A program made the translations under genes and the position numbers. A stretch of DNA of 53,807 nucleotides from Candidatus Borkfalkia faecavium (lineage in GTDB: Bacteria > Bacillota > Clostridia > Christensenellales > Borkfalkiaceae): positions 1 through 53,807 of the forward strand of contig DXEW01000015.1 in NCBI GenBank assembly GCA_019114755.1. The letters run 5' to 3'. The notes beneath the pieces were generated by a model. That model was not told the origin of the DNA. It worked only from the letters and a program-made list of their open reading frames with translations, and made no database searches. This document shows positions 1-6,756 of the stretch, one piece after another; positions within the stretch are counted from its first letter, which is position 1; every line of letters starts with the position of its first letter.

Positions 1-89
1 ATGGCAGACGGCGCACTACGTTTGCCGTATTGCCCGCAGCGCCTGCCGCTCCTCTTCCCAAAAAGTTCTTCGATACTTTTTGGGAGCCC
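1..89 (-). repeat. Inverted copy of a dispersed repeat module
   Basis: The reverse complement of this stretch matches 15773-15867, from the GGGCTCCC edge to the CGTCTGCCAT edge. Both copies begin with a hairpin whose arms differ but still pair: CCCAAAAAGT/ACTTTTTGGG here against CCCGAAAAATC/GATTTTTGGG there. A short reading frame starting at base 1 is similar between copies, but the paired stems fit a structured non-coding repeat better. The copy may continue left of the window. Confidence 0.6.
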
Positions 90-164
90 TATATATGCGG
101 TCCCCCTTCCCCCTTAAAAAGGGTGAAGGCATGAGAAAGGGGAGAATGTTCTTCATAGATACGC

Positions 165-445
165 AAACGCGCAAGATTTCTCCACTCGGTCAGTCGCGGC
201 TGCTCCTTCCCTCGGTCGAAATGACAAGGATGGTATTATTTTAAGAGACCCATTCGACTGCGCGGCTTTGGCTATGCCTCCGCCGCTCCGCTCAGGGTGA
301 AAGGGATAGGGGCGACGCGCGCGGCACGCCCCTTTTGTCATCCTGAGCAAGCGCGGGCACAGCCCGCGCGCGTCGAAGGATCTCTGAAAACTAATATTCT
401 CCTTGTCATCCCGAGCGGTAGTCGAGGGATCTTGTATAGGACGCA
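165..445. repeat. Cluster of dispersed 'catcctgagcg ... gaaggatct' repeats
   Basis: At least four degenerate copies in both orientations of the motif catcctgagc(n)gtcgaaggatctc (about 170-230, 264-305, 339-388, 405-440). The same family is seen at 2376-2455, 14281-14325 and 35448-35815. Intergenic elements of this look are frequent in gut Clostridia. No gene or promoter is evident between 1 and 805 apart from these repeats. Confidence 0.7.
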
Positions 446-475
446 AAAGCTGTTTCGAACACGGCTCTATTCTTG

Positions 476-590
476 CCTTCCCCCTCGGGGGAAGGTGTCA
501 CGAAGTGACGGAAGAGGGGAGTGGGGAAACGCGAAGGCAAACGCCCCTCATCAGTCGGCTTCGCCGCCAGCTTCCCCCACAGGGGGAAGC
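476..590. repeat. Palindromic 'CTTCCCCC' intergenic element
   Basis: Two strong hairpins, CCTTCCCCC-TC-GGGGGAAGG at 476-495 and GCTTCCCCC-ACA-GGGGGAAGC at 570-590, flank a smaller GTCACGAAGTGAC palindrome. This looks like a compact dispersed palindromic element and not a terminator, because neither hairpin is followed by a T tract. Confidence 0.6.
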
Positions 591-737
591 CGAGGCAAAC
601 GGTAGGGCAAACTGCCTTTCATAGCGCCAATGCAGGAAGCCGAGGTATACAGAGAGGCATAACCCGCCGTGCGGGGGCATAGGATAGCGTGCGGGCGGCT
701 TTTGCGCAAAGGCGGCGCCTTTCAAACAAAAGACCGC

Positions 738-802
738 AACGGCGGTCGGAAAAAAGTAAAAAAATCGGCGCAACGGCGGTCAGTGGAAAATAAAAAATCG
801 GC
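738..802. repeat. Degenerate 34-bp minisatellite before the peptidase gene
   Basis: AACGGCGGT occurs at 738 and 772 (34-bp period), each followed by an A-rich run ending AAAAAATCGGC. The A-rich/ATCGGC half resembles the units upstream of fhs (19076-19192). Confidence 0.5.
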
Positions 803-856
803 TTTGTGACGGTCAAAAATACAAAGATGAGCGTCGGGCTGTGGGGGGCAAACAAA

Positions 857-2350
857 ATGCGGCTTTGTAAAGGAGAAAGGGGGCAGGCGGGCGTGCGGCG
901 GGCGTTCCTGTGGCAGGCGGGCGTGCGGCGGCTGACGGCGCTTGTGGCGGCAACAGTGCTGCTGCTATGCCTGTGCGCGCCCTTTGCCGGCTGCGGCAAA
1001 GCGGAAGAGGAGCGCGCGCAATATTCCATCGAGGCGGTGTACGAAGAGGGCGTGGTGCGCGCGCGCATGCGGGTAGAGGCGGAAAGCAGCGGCGAACTGC
1101 GCTTCAACCTCTACGGCAACGCCTACCGCGAAGGGGCGGCGTATCCGCCCGTCGCCGCGGTCTATCAGAAATCGGCGTATTACGGCGGCGAAAGCTACGG
1201 CGGGATGCGGGTGCTGTCCGTTTCGCCCTGCCAAAGCTGGGAGGTGGCGGGGGAAGACGAAAACGTGCTCGCGGTGCGCCTTGCAAAGGGCGGGCGGGCA
1301 GCGGTGGAGATCGAGTACGAGCTCGCGCTCGCCCATATCGACCACCGCACGGGCATCTCGCATGCGGGCGTCAACCTCGGCAACTGGTACCCCGTGCTGT
1401 GCGAACATGAAGACGGCGCCTTTGTCGAATGCCCGTATTACGCGGCGGGCGATCCCTTTTACAGCGCCTGCGCCGATTACGACGTCACCTTCACCGCCCC
1501 CGCCGAACTTACCGTGGCGGCCTCGGCGGCGGCGCTTTCCTGCCGTGCGGCGGCGGGGCAAAAAGTGTATCGATACCGCCTGGAGAACGCGCGCGATTTT
1601 GCCCTCGTTTTGGGCAGCTTTTCGCTGGCGCAGACGGAGGCGGGCGGCGTTTCTTTCCGCTATTATTATACGCAGGACGACGCCCCGCAGGCGAAGACGG
1701 AGCTGCTCGCCGATTGTTTTTCATTCTTTACAAAAAAATTCGGAAGGTACCCGTACGGCAGTTTTTGCGCCGTGCAGACGGGCTTTTGCTACGGCGGCAT
1801 GGAGTACCCGGGGCTGGTGATGCTCTCCGACGCGCTCGAAGGGCGCGATTACCTGTACACCATCGTGCACGAGGCGGCGCACCAGTGGTGGTATGCCGCC
1901 GTGGGGAGCGACGCCATCGGCAATGCCTGGCAGGATGAAGGCCTGGCGGAGTATTCCGCCCTGTTGTTTTTTGAGGAGAATGAAGAATACGGCATACGCG
2001 CGGCGCAGCTGTTGGAGCGGGCGCGGGAGGCGCTGCGGGCGTATTGCGGCGTGCACGAGCAGATCTTCGGGCGGGCAGATACATCGATGGCGCGGCCGCT
2101 GAGCGACTACGCGGGCGGGTATGCGTATGTGACCATCGCCTATTGCAAGGGGATGCTGCTGTTCGATACGCTGCGGAGCGCTTTGGGCGACGACCGCTTT
2201 TTTGCAGGGCTCCGCCGCTATTATGCCGAAAACGCGGGCAAGATCGCTTCCCCGCAAGACCTGGCTGCGGCGTTTGCAAGCCCCGGCGCGGAAGGCGTCA
2301 TCCGCTCGTTCGTAGACGGTAGCGCCGCAGTATGCGGGGCGATGGGCTGA
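857..2350 (+). CDS. M1-type gluzincin metallopeptidase, lipoprotein
   Basis: Zinc metallopeptidase of the M1 aminopeptidase type. The motif HEAAHQWW followed about 18 residues later by DEGLAEY gives the HExxH and downstream Glu zinc ligands, and CYGGMEYPGL upstream matches the GxMEN-type exopeptidase region. The N-terminus is basic, then hydrophobic (LVAATVLLLCLCAPFAG), ending in a lipobox-like FAGC, so the enzyme is probably lipid-anchored outside the membrane. It is about 500 residues, shorter than full M1 enzymes, and lacks an obvious C-terminal helical domain. I chose ATG 857 because GGGGGG lies 8 bases upstream; GTG 806 and ATG 827 are in frame but have no clear ribosome binding site. 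It stands alone, with repeats on both sides. Confidence 0.85.
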   Translation: MRLCKGERGQAGVRRAFLWQAGVRRLTALVAATVLLLCLCAPFAGCGKAEEERAQYSIEAVYEEGVVRARMRVEAESSGELRFNLYGNAYREGAAYPPVAAVYQKSAYYGGESYGGMRVLSVSPCQSWEVAGEDENVLAVRLAKGGRAAVEIEYELALAHIDHRTGISHAGVNLGNWYPVLCEHEDGAFVECPYYAAGDPFYSACADYDVTFTAPAELTVAASAAALSCRAAAGQKVYRYRLENARDFALVLGSFSLAQTEAGGVSFRYYYTQDDAPQAKTELLADCFSFFTKKFGRYPYGSFCAVQTGFCYGGMEYPGLVMLSDALEGRDYLYTIVHEAAHQWWYAAVGSDAIGNAWQDEGLAEYSALLFFEENEEYGIRAAQLLERAREALRAYCGVHEQIFGRADTSMARPLSDYAGGYAYVTIAYCKGMLLFDTLRSALGDDRFFAGLRRYYAENAGKIASPQDLAAAFASPGAEGVIRSFVDGSAAVCGAMG

Positions 2351-2375
2351 GGGGCGGCGCGGGTATATCCCCCCC

Positions 2376-2489
2376 CTGTCATCCTGAGCGAGCGAAGCTC
2401 TTTTTCTGTCATCCTGAGCGAGGGAGCGAAGCGATCGAGTCGAAGGATCTCATTATGAATGGTAAATGTAAAATGTAGAATGTAAAATT
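2376..2489. repeat. Dispersed repeat plus AAAATGT heptamer tract
   Basis: Two 'tgtcatcctgagcgag' copies (about 2378 and 2407) run into the 'gaaggatctc' end, followed at 2460-2489 by a degenerate tract of TAAATGT/AAAATGT heptamers. Similar heptamer tracts occur at 20861, 21266, 34513 and 35840. Confidence 0.6.
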
Positions 2490-2613
2490 GCGGATACATT
2501 AAAACAATTCTCGAAAAAGGCAAAACCGCGCTTTTGCGCCGGCGCACCCAATTTGCCGTAAGGCTTCCGCAGGAAAGGTGAAGCCGCCGCGTTTTATTCC
2601 AAACAAATACTCA

Positions 2614-2645
2614 AAAAAAGGAAAAATCACACTTTTTCCTTTTTT
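2614..2645. terminator. Symmetrical A/T-rich hairpin, possible bidirectional terminator
   Basis: AAAAAAGGAAAAA-TCACAC-TTTTTCCTTTTTT is a 13-bp perfect stem with T runs in both directions. Equivalent hairpins in other copies keep pairing with different bases: ACGGCAAAA/TTTTGCCGT at 15356-15379 and GAGGCAAAA/TTTTGCCTC at 15517-15540. Confidence 0.5.
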
Positions 2646-2673
2646 CCCTTATAAGCATACGGATGGAGGTGAA

Positions 2674-2718
2674 TTTTTTTGCCGTTTATAAAACGTGAGC
2701 CCCTAAACGGCAAAAAAA
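2674..2718. repeat. 15-bp perfect inverted repeat
   Basis: TTTTTTTGCCGTTTA (2674-2688) pairs perfectly with TAAACGGCAAAAAAA (2704-2718) around a 15-base loop. This replaces the much longer segment found at the same place in the second array. Confidence 0.7.
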
Positions 2719-2782
2719 GAGGGGAGAAACCGTTGCAGAGCCGCCAAAGGCGGTGAACAACAGGTTTCCCCCTTAATCTCGA

Positions 2783-2812
2783 CGATTTGTTTTGTCAGCT
2801 CAAAACAAATCG
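2783..2812. repeat. Hairpin with conserved TCAGCT loop
   Basis: CGATTTGTTTTG / CAAAACAAATCG is a 12-bp perfect stem around TCAGCT. The counterpart at 15952-15990 keeps loop and closing pairs but has a different, still paired stem. Confidence 0.7.
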
Positions 2813-2908
2813 TGAGAACAAAATAAATTTTTGCGCGTCCGAAAGCCGCGCCTTTCGGTAAGCGCACTCAATTTGCCGCATACCTGCGGCTTTTGCAGGA
2901 AAGGTGAA

Positions 2909-3060
2909 GGCGGCGCGCGTTAAAAAAGGCGTGCCCCGAAAGGCGCGCCGCCGAGGAAAACTCCGAACAGAAAGCGCGCTATCTGCCGATAGCGCGCTTT
3001 GGTTGGGGTTTTCCTCAAATCACGGCAATTCGCAGCCGCCGTCGCGGCGAGAAGTGCGTG
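2909..3060. repeat. Three-hairpin terminal module, copy A
   Basis: Stem 1: GGCGGCGCGC/GCGCGCCGCC. Stem 2: GAGGAAAAC...GTTTTCCTC enclosing AAAGCGCGCTATC-TGCC-GATAGCGCGCTTT. Stem 3: CACGGCAATTC...GAAGTGCGTG enclosing GCCGC-CGTC-GCGGC. It ends 7 bases beyond the stop codon of the minus-strand gene 3068-3265, so it may also shape that gene's 3' end; on the minus strand a GGCGCGCC/GGCACGCC hairpin is followed by TTTTTT. The partner copy at 16080-16232 shows compensatory changes. Confidence 0.75.
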
Positions 3061-3067
3061 AATCTCT

Positions 3068-3265
3068 TCACTTGCATCCCCCGCACGTCTTGCAGTTGCC
3101 GCTGCAATGGGCGGGCTTGGTGCCGGTGGCGGAAAACATCTTTCCGCTCCAGGCGCGTTCCGCTTTTGCCTTGCAGGCGGGGCAGTAGGCGGGGTCGTCA
3201 AACTTCTGTACCAGTTCTTCAAATTCTTTGCCGCACTGAGGGCAGCGGTATTGCAGGATAGGCAT
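3068..3265 (-). CDS. FmdB-family zinc ribbon protein
   Basis: A 65-residue protein with the FmdB/CxxC_CxxC_SSSS start: PILQYRCPQCGKEFEEL, then CPAC after a short spacer, giving the CxxC...CxxC zinc knuckle. Family members are annotated as putative regulatory proteins, but no biochemical role is established. An extra Cys-rich tail, CSGNCKTCGGCK, follows the ribbon and could hold a second metal. The start lies 3 bases from the stop of the upstream membrane-protein gene, so the two are probably co-transcribed from the promoter at 4206-4234. Confidence 0.85.
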   Translation of the reverse strand: MPILQYRCPQCGKEFEELVQKFDDPAYCPACKAKAERAWSGKMFSATGTKPAHCSGNCKTCGGCK

Positions 3266-3268
3266 GGT

Positions 3269-4066
3269 TTATTTTTCCTCCGTGTATTGCGATTCTTGCG
3301 GCGCGGTGCTTGTGAGTTCTGCGGCGCTTGTGAATTCCGCGGCGTTTGTGAGTTCTGCGGCGCTTTCAATATTCTCTGCGGGCGATGGCTTTTTCCCGAT
3401 GGAAAAATCTTTCATAAACATACAAAAGCCGAGCGAGCGGCGGCTGAGGCGGTGCAGGCCGTAATGCAGCAGAAAGAGGACGGCGCCCGCTAAATTGCAG
3501 ATGATGTCTTCCATGGTGTCGTTGACGGGGATGAACAGTTCGCCCGTCACCGTCTGCACGGGGTCGCCCTGGGCGTTGTTGCCGAGCAGCAGATCGCCCG
3601 CAAATTCAAACACTTCCCATAGGGCGGCGAACATCAGCGACACGCAGAAGCAGAAAAGTGCGATAAGCAGCGGCCGCAGCGCATAGATATCCGCCAGCTT
3701 GCAGGCGAAAAACAGCCCGATCAGGCAGCCGATATAGCCGAAGACGGTGTGCATCGCCAAGTCGTACCACCAGATGTTCTCGTAAAAGCGCATGATCGTC
3801 CCCAAAAAGGAAGCGAAAAAGGCGAACACGGCGAACAGCAGCCACAAGCTGTCGCCGATATAGCGGCGCAGCAGCGGCCCGAGCACGAAGGGCACCAGCC
3901 ACAGGACGGCGTTGCCCAGCACCACGGCGGGGCCCTCTTCCGGCCAGCCCGCCATGCCCTGGCGCACGGCGATGACCGCCATGGCGATAAACAGGGCGGC
4001 GGAGATCAGGTACACCGCCAGCCGCAGAGGCGGGATCTTTTGCAGGATAGATCGGCTTTTATGCAT
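3269..4066 (-). CDS. Polytopic membrane protein, DUF2238/YjdF-like
   Basis: A 265-residue integral membrane protein with about six hydrophobic segments. The motifs WEVFEF and NDTMEDIICNLAGA resemble the acidic/aromatic motifs of DUF2238 (YjdF) membrane proteins, whose function is unknown. The C-terminal cytoplasmic tail contains three copies of a six-residue unit (AAELTN, AAEFTS, AAELTS) encoded by an 18-bp tandem repeat (3312-3365). ATG 4066 is chosen because CAAGGAGAG lies 5 bases upstream; an open frame continues to 4357 but reads through the promoter and the divergent gene region. Confidence 0.75.
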   Translation of the reverse strand: MHKSRSILQKIPPLRLAVYLISAALFIAMAVIAVRQGMAGWPEEGPAVVLGNAVLWLVPFVLGPLLRRYIGDSLWLLFAVFAFFASFLGTIMRFYENIWWYDLAMHTVFGYIGCLIGLFFACKLADIYALRPLLIALFCFCVSLMFAALWEVFEFAGDLLLGNNAQGDPVQTVTGELFIPVNDTMEDIICNLAGAVLFLLHYGLHRLSRRSLGFCMFMKDFSIGKKPSPAENIESAAELTNAAEFTSAAELTSTAPQESQYTEEK

Positions 4067-4205
4067 GAGGGCTCTCCTTGCCGCATACAGTGTTTGCGGG
4101 GCGCTTTTCCGAAAAAACGGTACAGACGAAACGGTATCCGCCGCACAAAAGAGAAGGGCGGAACGGTTTCTGCGGAAAATAGAATTTTCAGAAAAATATA
4201 ATACT

Positions 4206-4234
4206 ATTATAGCGCGAACCGCCGCGTTTGGCAA
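4206..4234 (-). promoter_or_regulatory. Sigma-A-type promoter for the membrane protein/FmdB pair
   Basis: On the minus strand TTGCCA (4234-4229), 17-bp spacer, TATAAT (4211-4206). It leaves a leader of roughly 130 bases before ATG 4066 and overlaps the region in front of the divergent yqfC gene. Confidence 0.6.
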
Positions 4235-4289
4235 GCGAATGGGGCGGGGCGCGGGCGGGCGGAGGGATCGCCTGCGGGCGGGGGTGTGT

Positions 4290-4700
4290 ATGCGGCTGTT
4301 TGACGAAATTGTAACGCGCCTGGGTGCGGATGCGGATGTGTGTTTCGGCGGCGCCAAGGCGGTGCTGCTGGTGGGGAAATGCGCCTATTTTGAAAACGTG
4401 CGCGGCATCGCCTCCCTTTCGGCGGAAGAGGCGGTGCTCGCCTTCGCGGGCGTGCGCCTGCGGGTGACGGGGCGGGGCATGACGGTGGCGCGCTACGGCG
4501 GGGGCGACCTACTGCTGGCGGGCGACGTGCGCGGCGTGGAGGCGGAAGGATCGCCCGCGCCGTCTTCCGCTCCTGCTTCGCGGGAAGAGGACGTGCGCGG
4601 CGGAGAAAGATCGTTGCCGGCAGGGGACGTGCGCGGCGTGGGAGACCCGATGCCGGCAGAAGGGTTGCGCGACGTGCGCGGCGTGGAGGCGGAAGGATGA
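4290..4700 (+). CDS. yqfC: Sporulation protein YqfC with duplicated C-terminal tail
   Basis: First gene of the yqfC-yqfD-phoH-pgpH-ybeY-era cluster. Residues 1 to about 87 show the YabP/YqfC pattern (MRLFDEIVTRL start, then a small beta-rich domain ending GGDLLLAGDVRG). In Bacillus yqfC is a sporulation gene expressed in the mother cell; that is family knowledge. About 50 extra residues follow, rich in Gly, Glu, Ala and Pro, in which the DVRGVEAEG end recurs at the true C-terminus, as if the 3' end had been duplicated. GTG 4284 is an alternative start two codons upstream. The stop overlaps the yqfD start (ATGA). Confidence 0.7.
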   Translation: MRLFDEIVTRLGADADVCFGGAKAVLLVGKCAYFENVRGIASLSAEEAVLAFAGVRLRVTGRGMTVARYGGGDLLLAGDVRGVEAEGSPAPSSAPASREEDVRGGERSLPAGDVRGVGDPMPAEGLRDVRGVEAEG

Positions 4701-5599
4701 GGCCGCCCTTCTGCTGCGAGGTGGAGATCGGCGGCGTCATGCCCCTTTCCGCCCTCGAACGGCTGGCGCGCGCGGGCATCCGCACCTACTGCGTGCGCAA
4801 AGTGAGCGTCTGCCGGCTGAAATTATACGTCCGTGCAAAAGAAATGCAAAAAGTTTTTGCAATTTTGCGCGGTTCGTGTTATACTGTAACTAATAAGGGG
4901 AGCGTCGGCTGCAAGCGGCTTGCCGACGCCCTGCTCGCCCGCCCCGGGCTATGGATCGGGGCGCTGCTGCTTGCCGCCGCGCTGTGGGCGGGCGGCGCCG
5001 CCGTATTGCGGATCGAGGTAGAGGGGAGCGCCGCATGGAACGCCGCCCGCGTGCGCGAGGTGCTGCAAGAGGCGGGCATTGCCCCCTTCACCTTCTACCG
5101 CGAAGAAGAGGGGGAAGCCGCCCGCACGGCGCTGCTCGCCCTTCCCGGGGTGGTGTTCGCCTCTGTGGAAAAGAGCGGCTGCGTTCTGACCGTCACCGTG
5201 GAAGAGTCCGCCGAGCCCCCCGCGCCCGTGCGGAAGCAGTCGCTCGTCGCCCCGCGCGCAGGGGTGGTGGAAGAGCTCACCGTGCTGCGCGGCACGGCGG
5301 AAGTTTGCGTCGGCGAGGCCGTGTCTGCGGGGCAGACGCTGGTCGGCGGCTATTTTGTGCAGGGGGAAGAGAGGCACGAGACCTTCGCCATCGCCAGGTG
5401 CTCGCTGCTGTGCTCCTTTCAAGGCGAATACGCCTTTGCCGCGGAGAGCGAAGCCGCGCGGGAGAGCGCGCTGGCGCAGGCGCTGTTGGCGGCGGGCGGC
5501 GAACCCGTTGCGCAGGAGATCTCCGTGCGCGCGGAAGGGGAAGGCGCCGTATATGCGGTGCGCCTTACCGTGCGGGTGCGGCTGTCGGCAGGCCTTTGA
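4697..5599 (+). CDS. yqfD: Sporulation protein YqfD
   Basis: A 300-residue YqfD-family protein. It has an N-terminal cytoplasmic part (LERLARAGIRTYCVRK, then a region like the stage IV sporulation protein C-domain), one membrane helix (LWIGALLLAAALWAGGAAVL, about residues 86-105) and an outer portion with a POTRA-like stretch (VLQEAGIAPFTFY) followed by a beta-rich region. Placement directly after yqfC and before phoH matches the conserved Bacillota order. ATG 4697 overlaps the yqfC stop by 4 bases, indicating translational coupling. The length is below that of the Bacillus protein. Confidence 0.85.
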   Translation: MRPPFCCEVEIGGVMPLSALERLARAGIRTYCVRKVSVCRLKLYVRAKEMQKVFAILRGSCYTVTNKGSVGCKRLADALLARPGLWIGALLLAAALWAGGAAVLRIEVEGSAAWNAARVREVLQEAGIAPFTFYREEEGEAARTALLALPGVVFASVEKSGCVLTVTVEESAEPPAPVRKQSLVAPRAGVVEELTVLRGTAEVCVGEAVSAGQTLVGGYFVQGEERHETFAIARCSLLCSFQGEYAFAAESEAARESALAQALLAAGGEPVAQEISVRAEGEGAVYAVRLTVRVRLSAGL

Positions 5600-5766
5600 A
5601 CGCTTCCGCTTTTTGGAAGGGCGCGTCGGCGCGGCGGAATAAAGGCGTTCCGCCCGTCCGCGGTAAAATGCGCCGTGCTGACCTAAAAGACGCGTTGGCG
5701 CGAGGCTCCTTCCCAAACCATGTGTGACAGCATTTGCGACAGATAGAAAGAGACAAAAGGAAAACT

Positions 5767-6756
5767 ATGCAGACAAAAATTGTCATCGACGCCGGCAGCT
5801 TAGACGACATGCAGCGGCTGGTCGGCATTTACGACGAAAATCTGAATATCGTCACCCGCGAGCTGTGCGTTTCGGCGTCCGTCGAGGGGGTGCGGCTGAA
5901 GATCTCGGGCGAGGAGGGCAACGTCGCCCTCGCCGCGCGGGTGCTGGAGGGCATCTTAAAGCTCATCCGCGCCGGCGAACCCGTGGATAAGACGCGCATC
6001 GTCTACTGCATCGAGCTGGCGCGCGAGGGGAATTTAGAGGGCATCGAACAGGTGATGAGCGACGTGGTCGCCATCACTTCCCGCGGCAAGCAGATCAAGT
6101 GCAAGACGGTGGGGCAGAAAAAGTATGTAGACGCCATCAAAAAGAACACGGTGGTGTTCGGCATCGGCCCCGCGGGCACGGGCAAAACATACCTCGCCGT
6201 GTGCCTGGCTGCGGGCGCGCTCAAGGGCAAGCAGGTGGAAAAGATCATCCTCACCCGCCCCGCGGTGGAGGCGGGCGAAAAGCTCGGCTTTCTGCCCGGC
6301 GACCTGCAGACCAAGGTGGATCCGTACCTGCGCCCCCTGTACGACGCCCTGCAGGAGATGTTCGGGCTGGAAACGTACGCAAAGCTGATGGAAAAGGGGG
6401 TCATCGAGGTGGCGCCGCTGGCGTATATGCGCGGCAGGACGCTTTCCAACGCCTTCATCATCTTAGACGAGGCGCAGAACACCACCTGCGAGCAGATGAA
6501 GATGTTCCTCACCCGCATGGGCGAGGGGAGCAAGGTGGTAGTGACGGGCGACGTGACGCAGATCGATCTGCCCGAAGGCAAGCGCAGCGGCCTCAAACAC
6601 GCCGTTTCCGTACTGAAGAACATCGAGGGGGTGGAAACGGTCACCCTCACCGCCAAAGACGTCGTGCGCCATCCGCTGGTCATGGCCATCGTCCACGCCT
6701 ACGAGCGAGACGCCGCGCGGCGCGAATACATCCGGGAGGAACGCAAGAAAAAATGA
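5767..6756 (+). CDS. phoH: PhoH-family ATPase (PhoH/YbeZ type)
   Basis: A 329-residue cytoplasmic PhoH-like P-loop ATPase. Walker A is GPAGTGKTYLA at about residue 135 and Walker B is FIILDEAQN at about 231; a KH-like N-terminal region precedes them. PhoH/YbeZ proteins partner with YbeY in ribosome and RNA metabolism, and ybeY is two genes downstream. ATG 5767 is preceded by AAAGGAAAAC; an in-frame ATG at 5734 lacks a good site and would add 11 residues unlike the family start. The 3' end overlaps the start of the next gene. Confidence 0.93.
   Translation: MQTKIVIDAGSLDDMQRLVGIYDENLNIVTRELCVSASVEGVRLKISGEEGNVALAARVLEGILKLIRAGEPVDKTRIVYCIELAREGNLEGIEQVMSDVVAITSRGKQIKCKTVGQKKYVDAIKKNTVVFGIGPAGTGKTYLAVCLAAGALKGKQVEKIILTRPAVEAGEKLGFLPGDLQTKVDPYLRPLYDALQEMFGLETYAKLMEKGVIEVAPLAYMRGRTLSNAFIILDEAQNTTCEQMKMFLTRMGEGSKVVVTGDVTQIDLPEGKRSGLKHAVSVLKNIEGVETVTLTAKDVVRHPLVMAIVHAYERDAARREYIREERKKK

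Larger units (their letters stand above)
2510..3060. repeat. Mosaic hairpin array, copy A
   Basis: About 550 bp without a credible gene, lying between the 3' ends of two convergent genes and made of successive strong hairpins. In order: a GC-rich 'left' module (2519-2583), an A/T-rich hairpin with a GGATGGAGGTGAAT tail (to 2674), a 15-bp hairpin (2674-2718), a GGGGAGAAACC...GGTTTCCCCC block (2721-2772), a hairpin with loop TCAGCT (2783-2812), a second left module (2831-2908) and a three-hairpin end (2909-3060). The same modules in the same order recur at 15340-16232. Confidence 0.75.

Noticed and set aside
2721-2812. Retron-like msr/msd region in the hairpin arrays
   Set aside because: No reverse transcriptase gene is present in the window, and neither array shows the paired a1/a2 ends expected of a retron.
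2929-3020. Possible integron attC site in the big hairpin (CCGAAC...GGTTGGGG)
   Set aside because: The RYYYAAC/GTTRRRY core does not match, there is no integrase or cassette array, and the same hairpin recurs as part of a larger module.
4084-4091. CATACAGT resembling a sigma-E -10 box for yqfC
   Set aside because: It is about 200 bases from yqfC, inside the leader of the divergent gene, and no fitting -35 was found.
4239-4289. Upstream ATG 4239 as yqfC start
   Set aside because: No ribosome binding site, it adds a very basic stretch foreign to the family, and it touches the divergent promoter.
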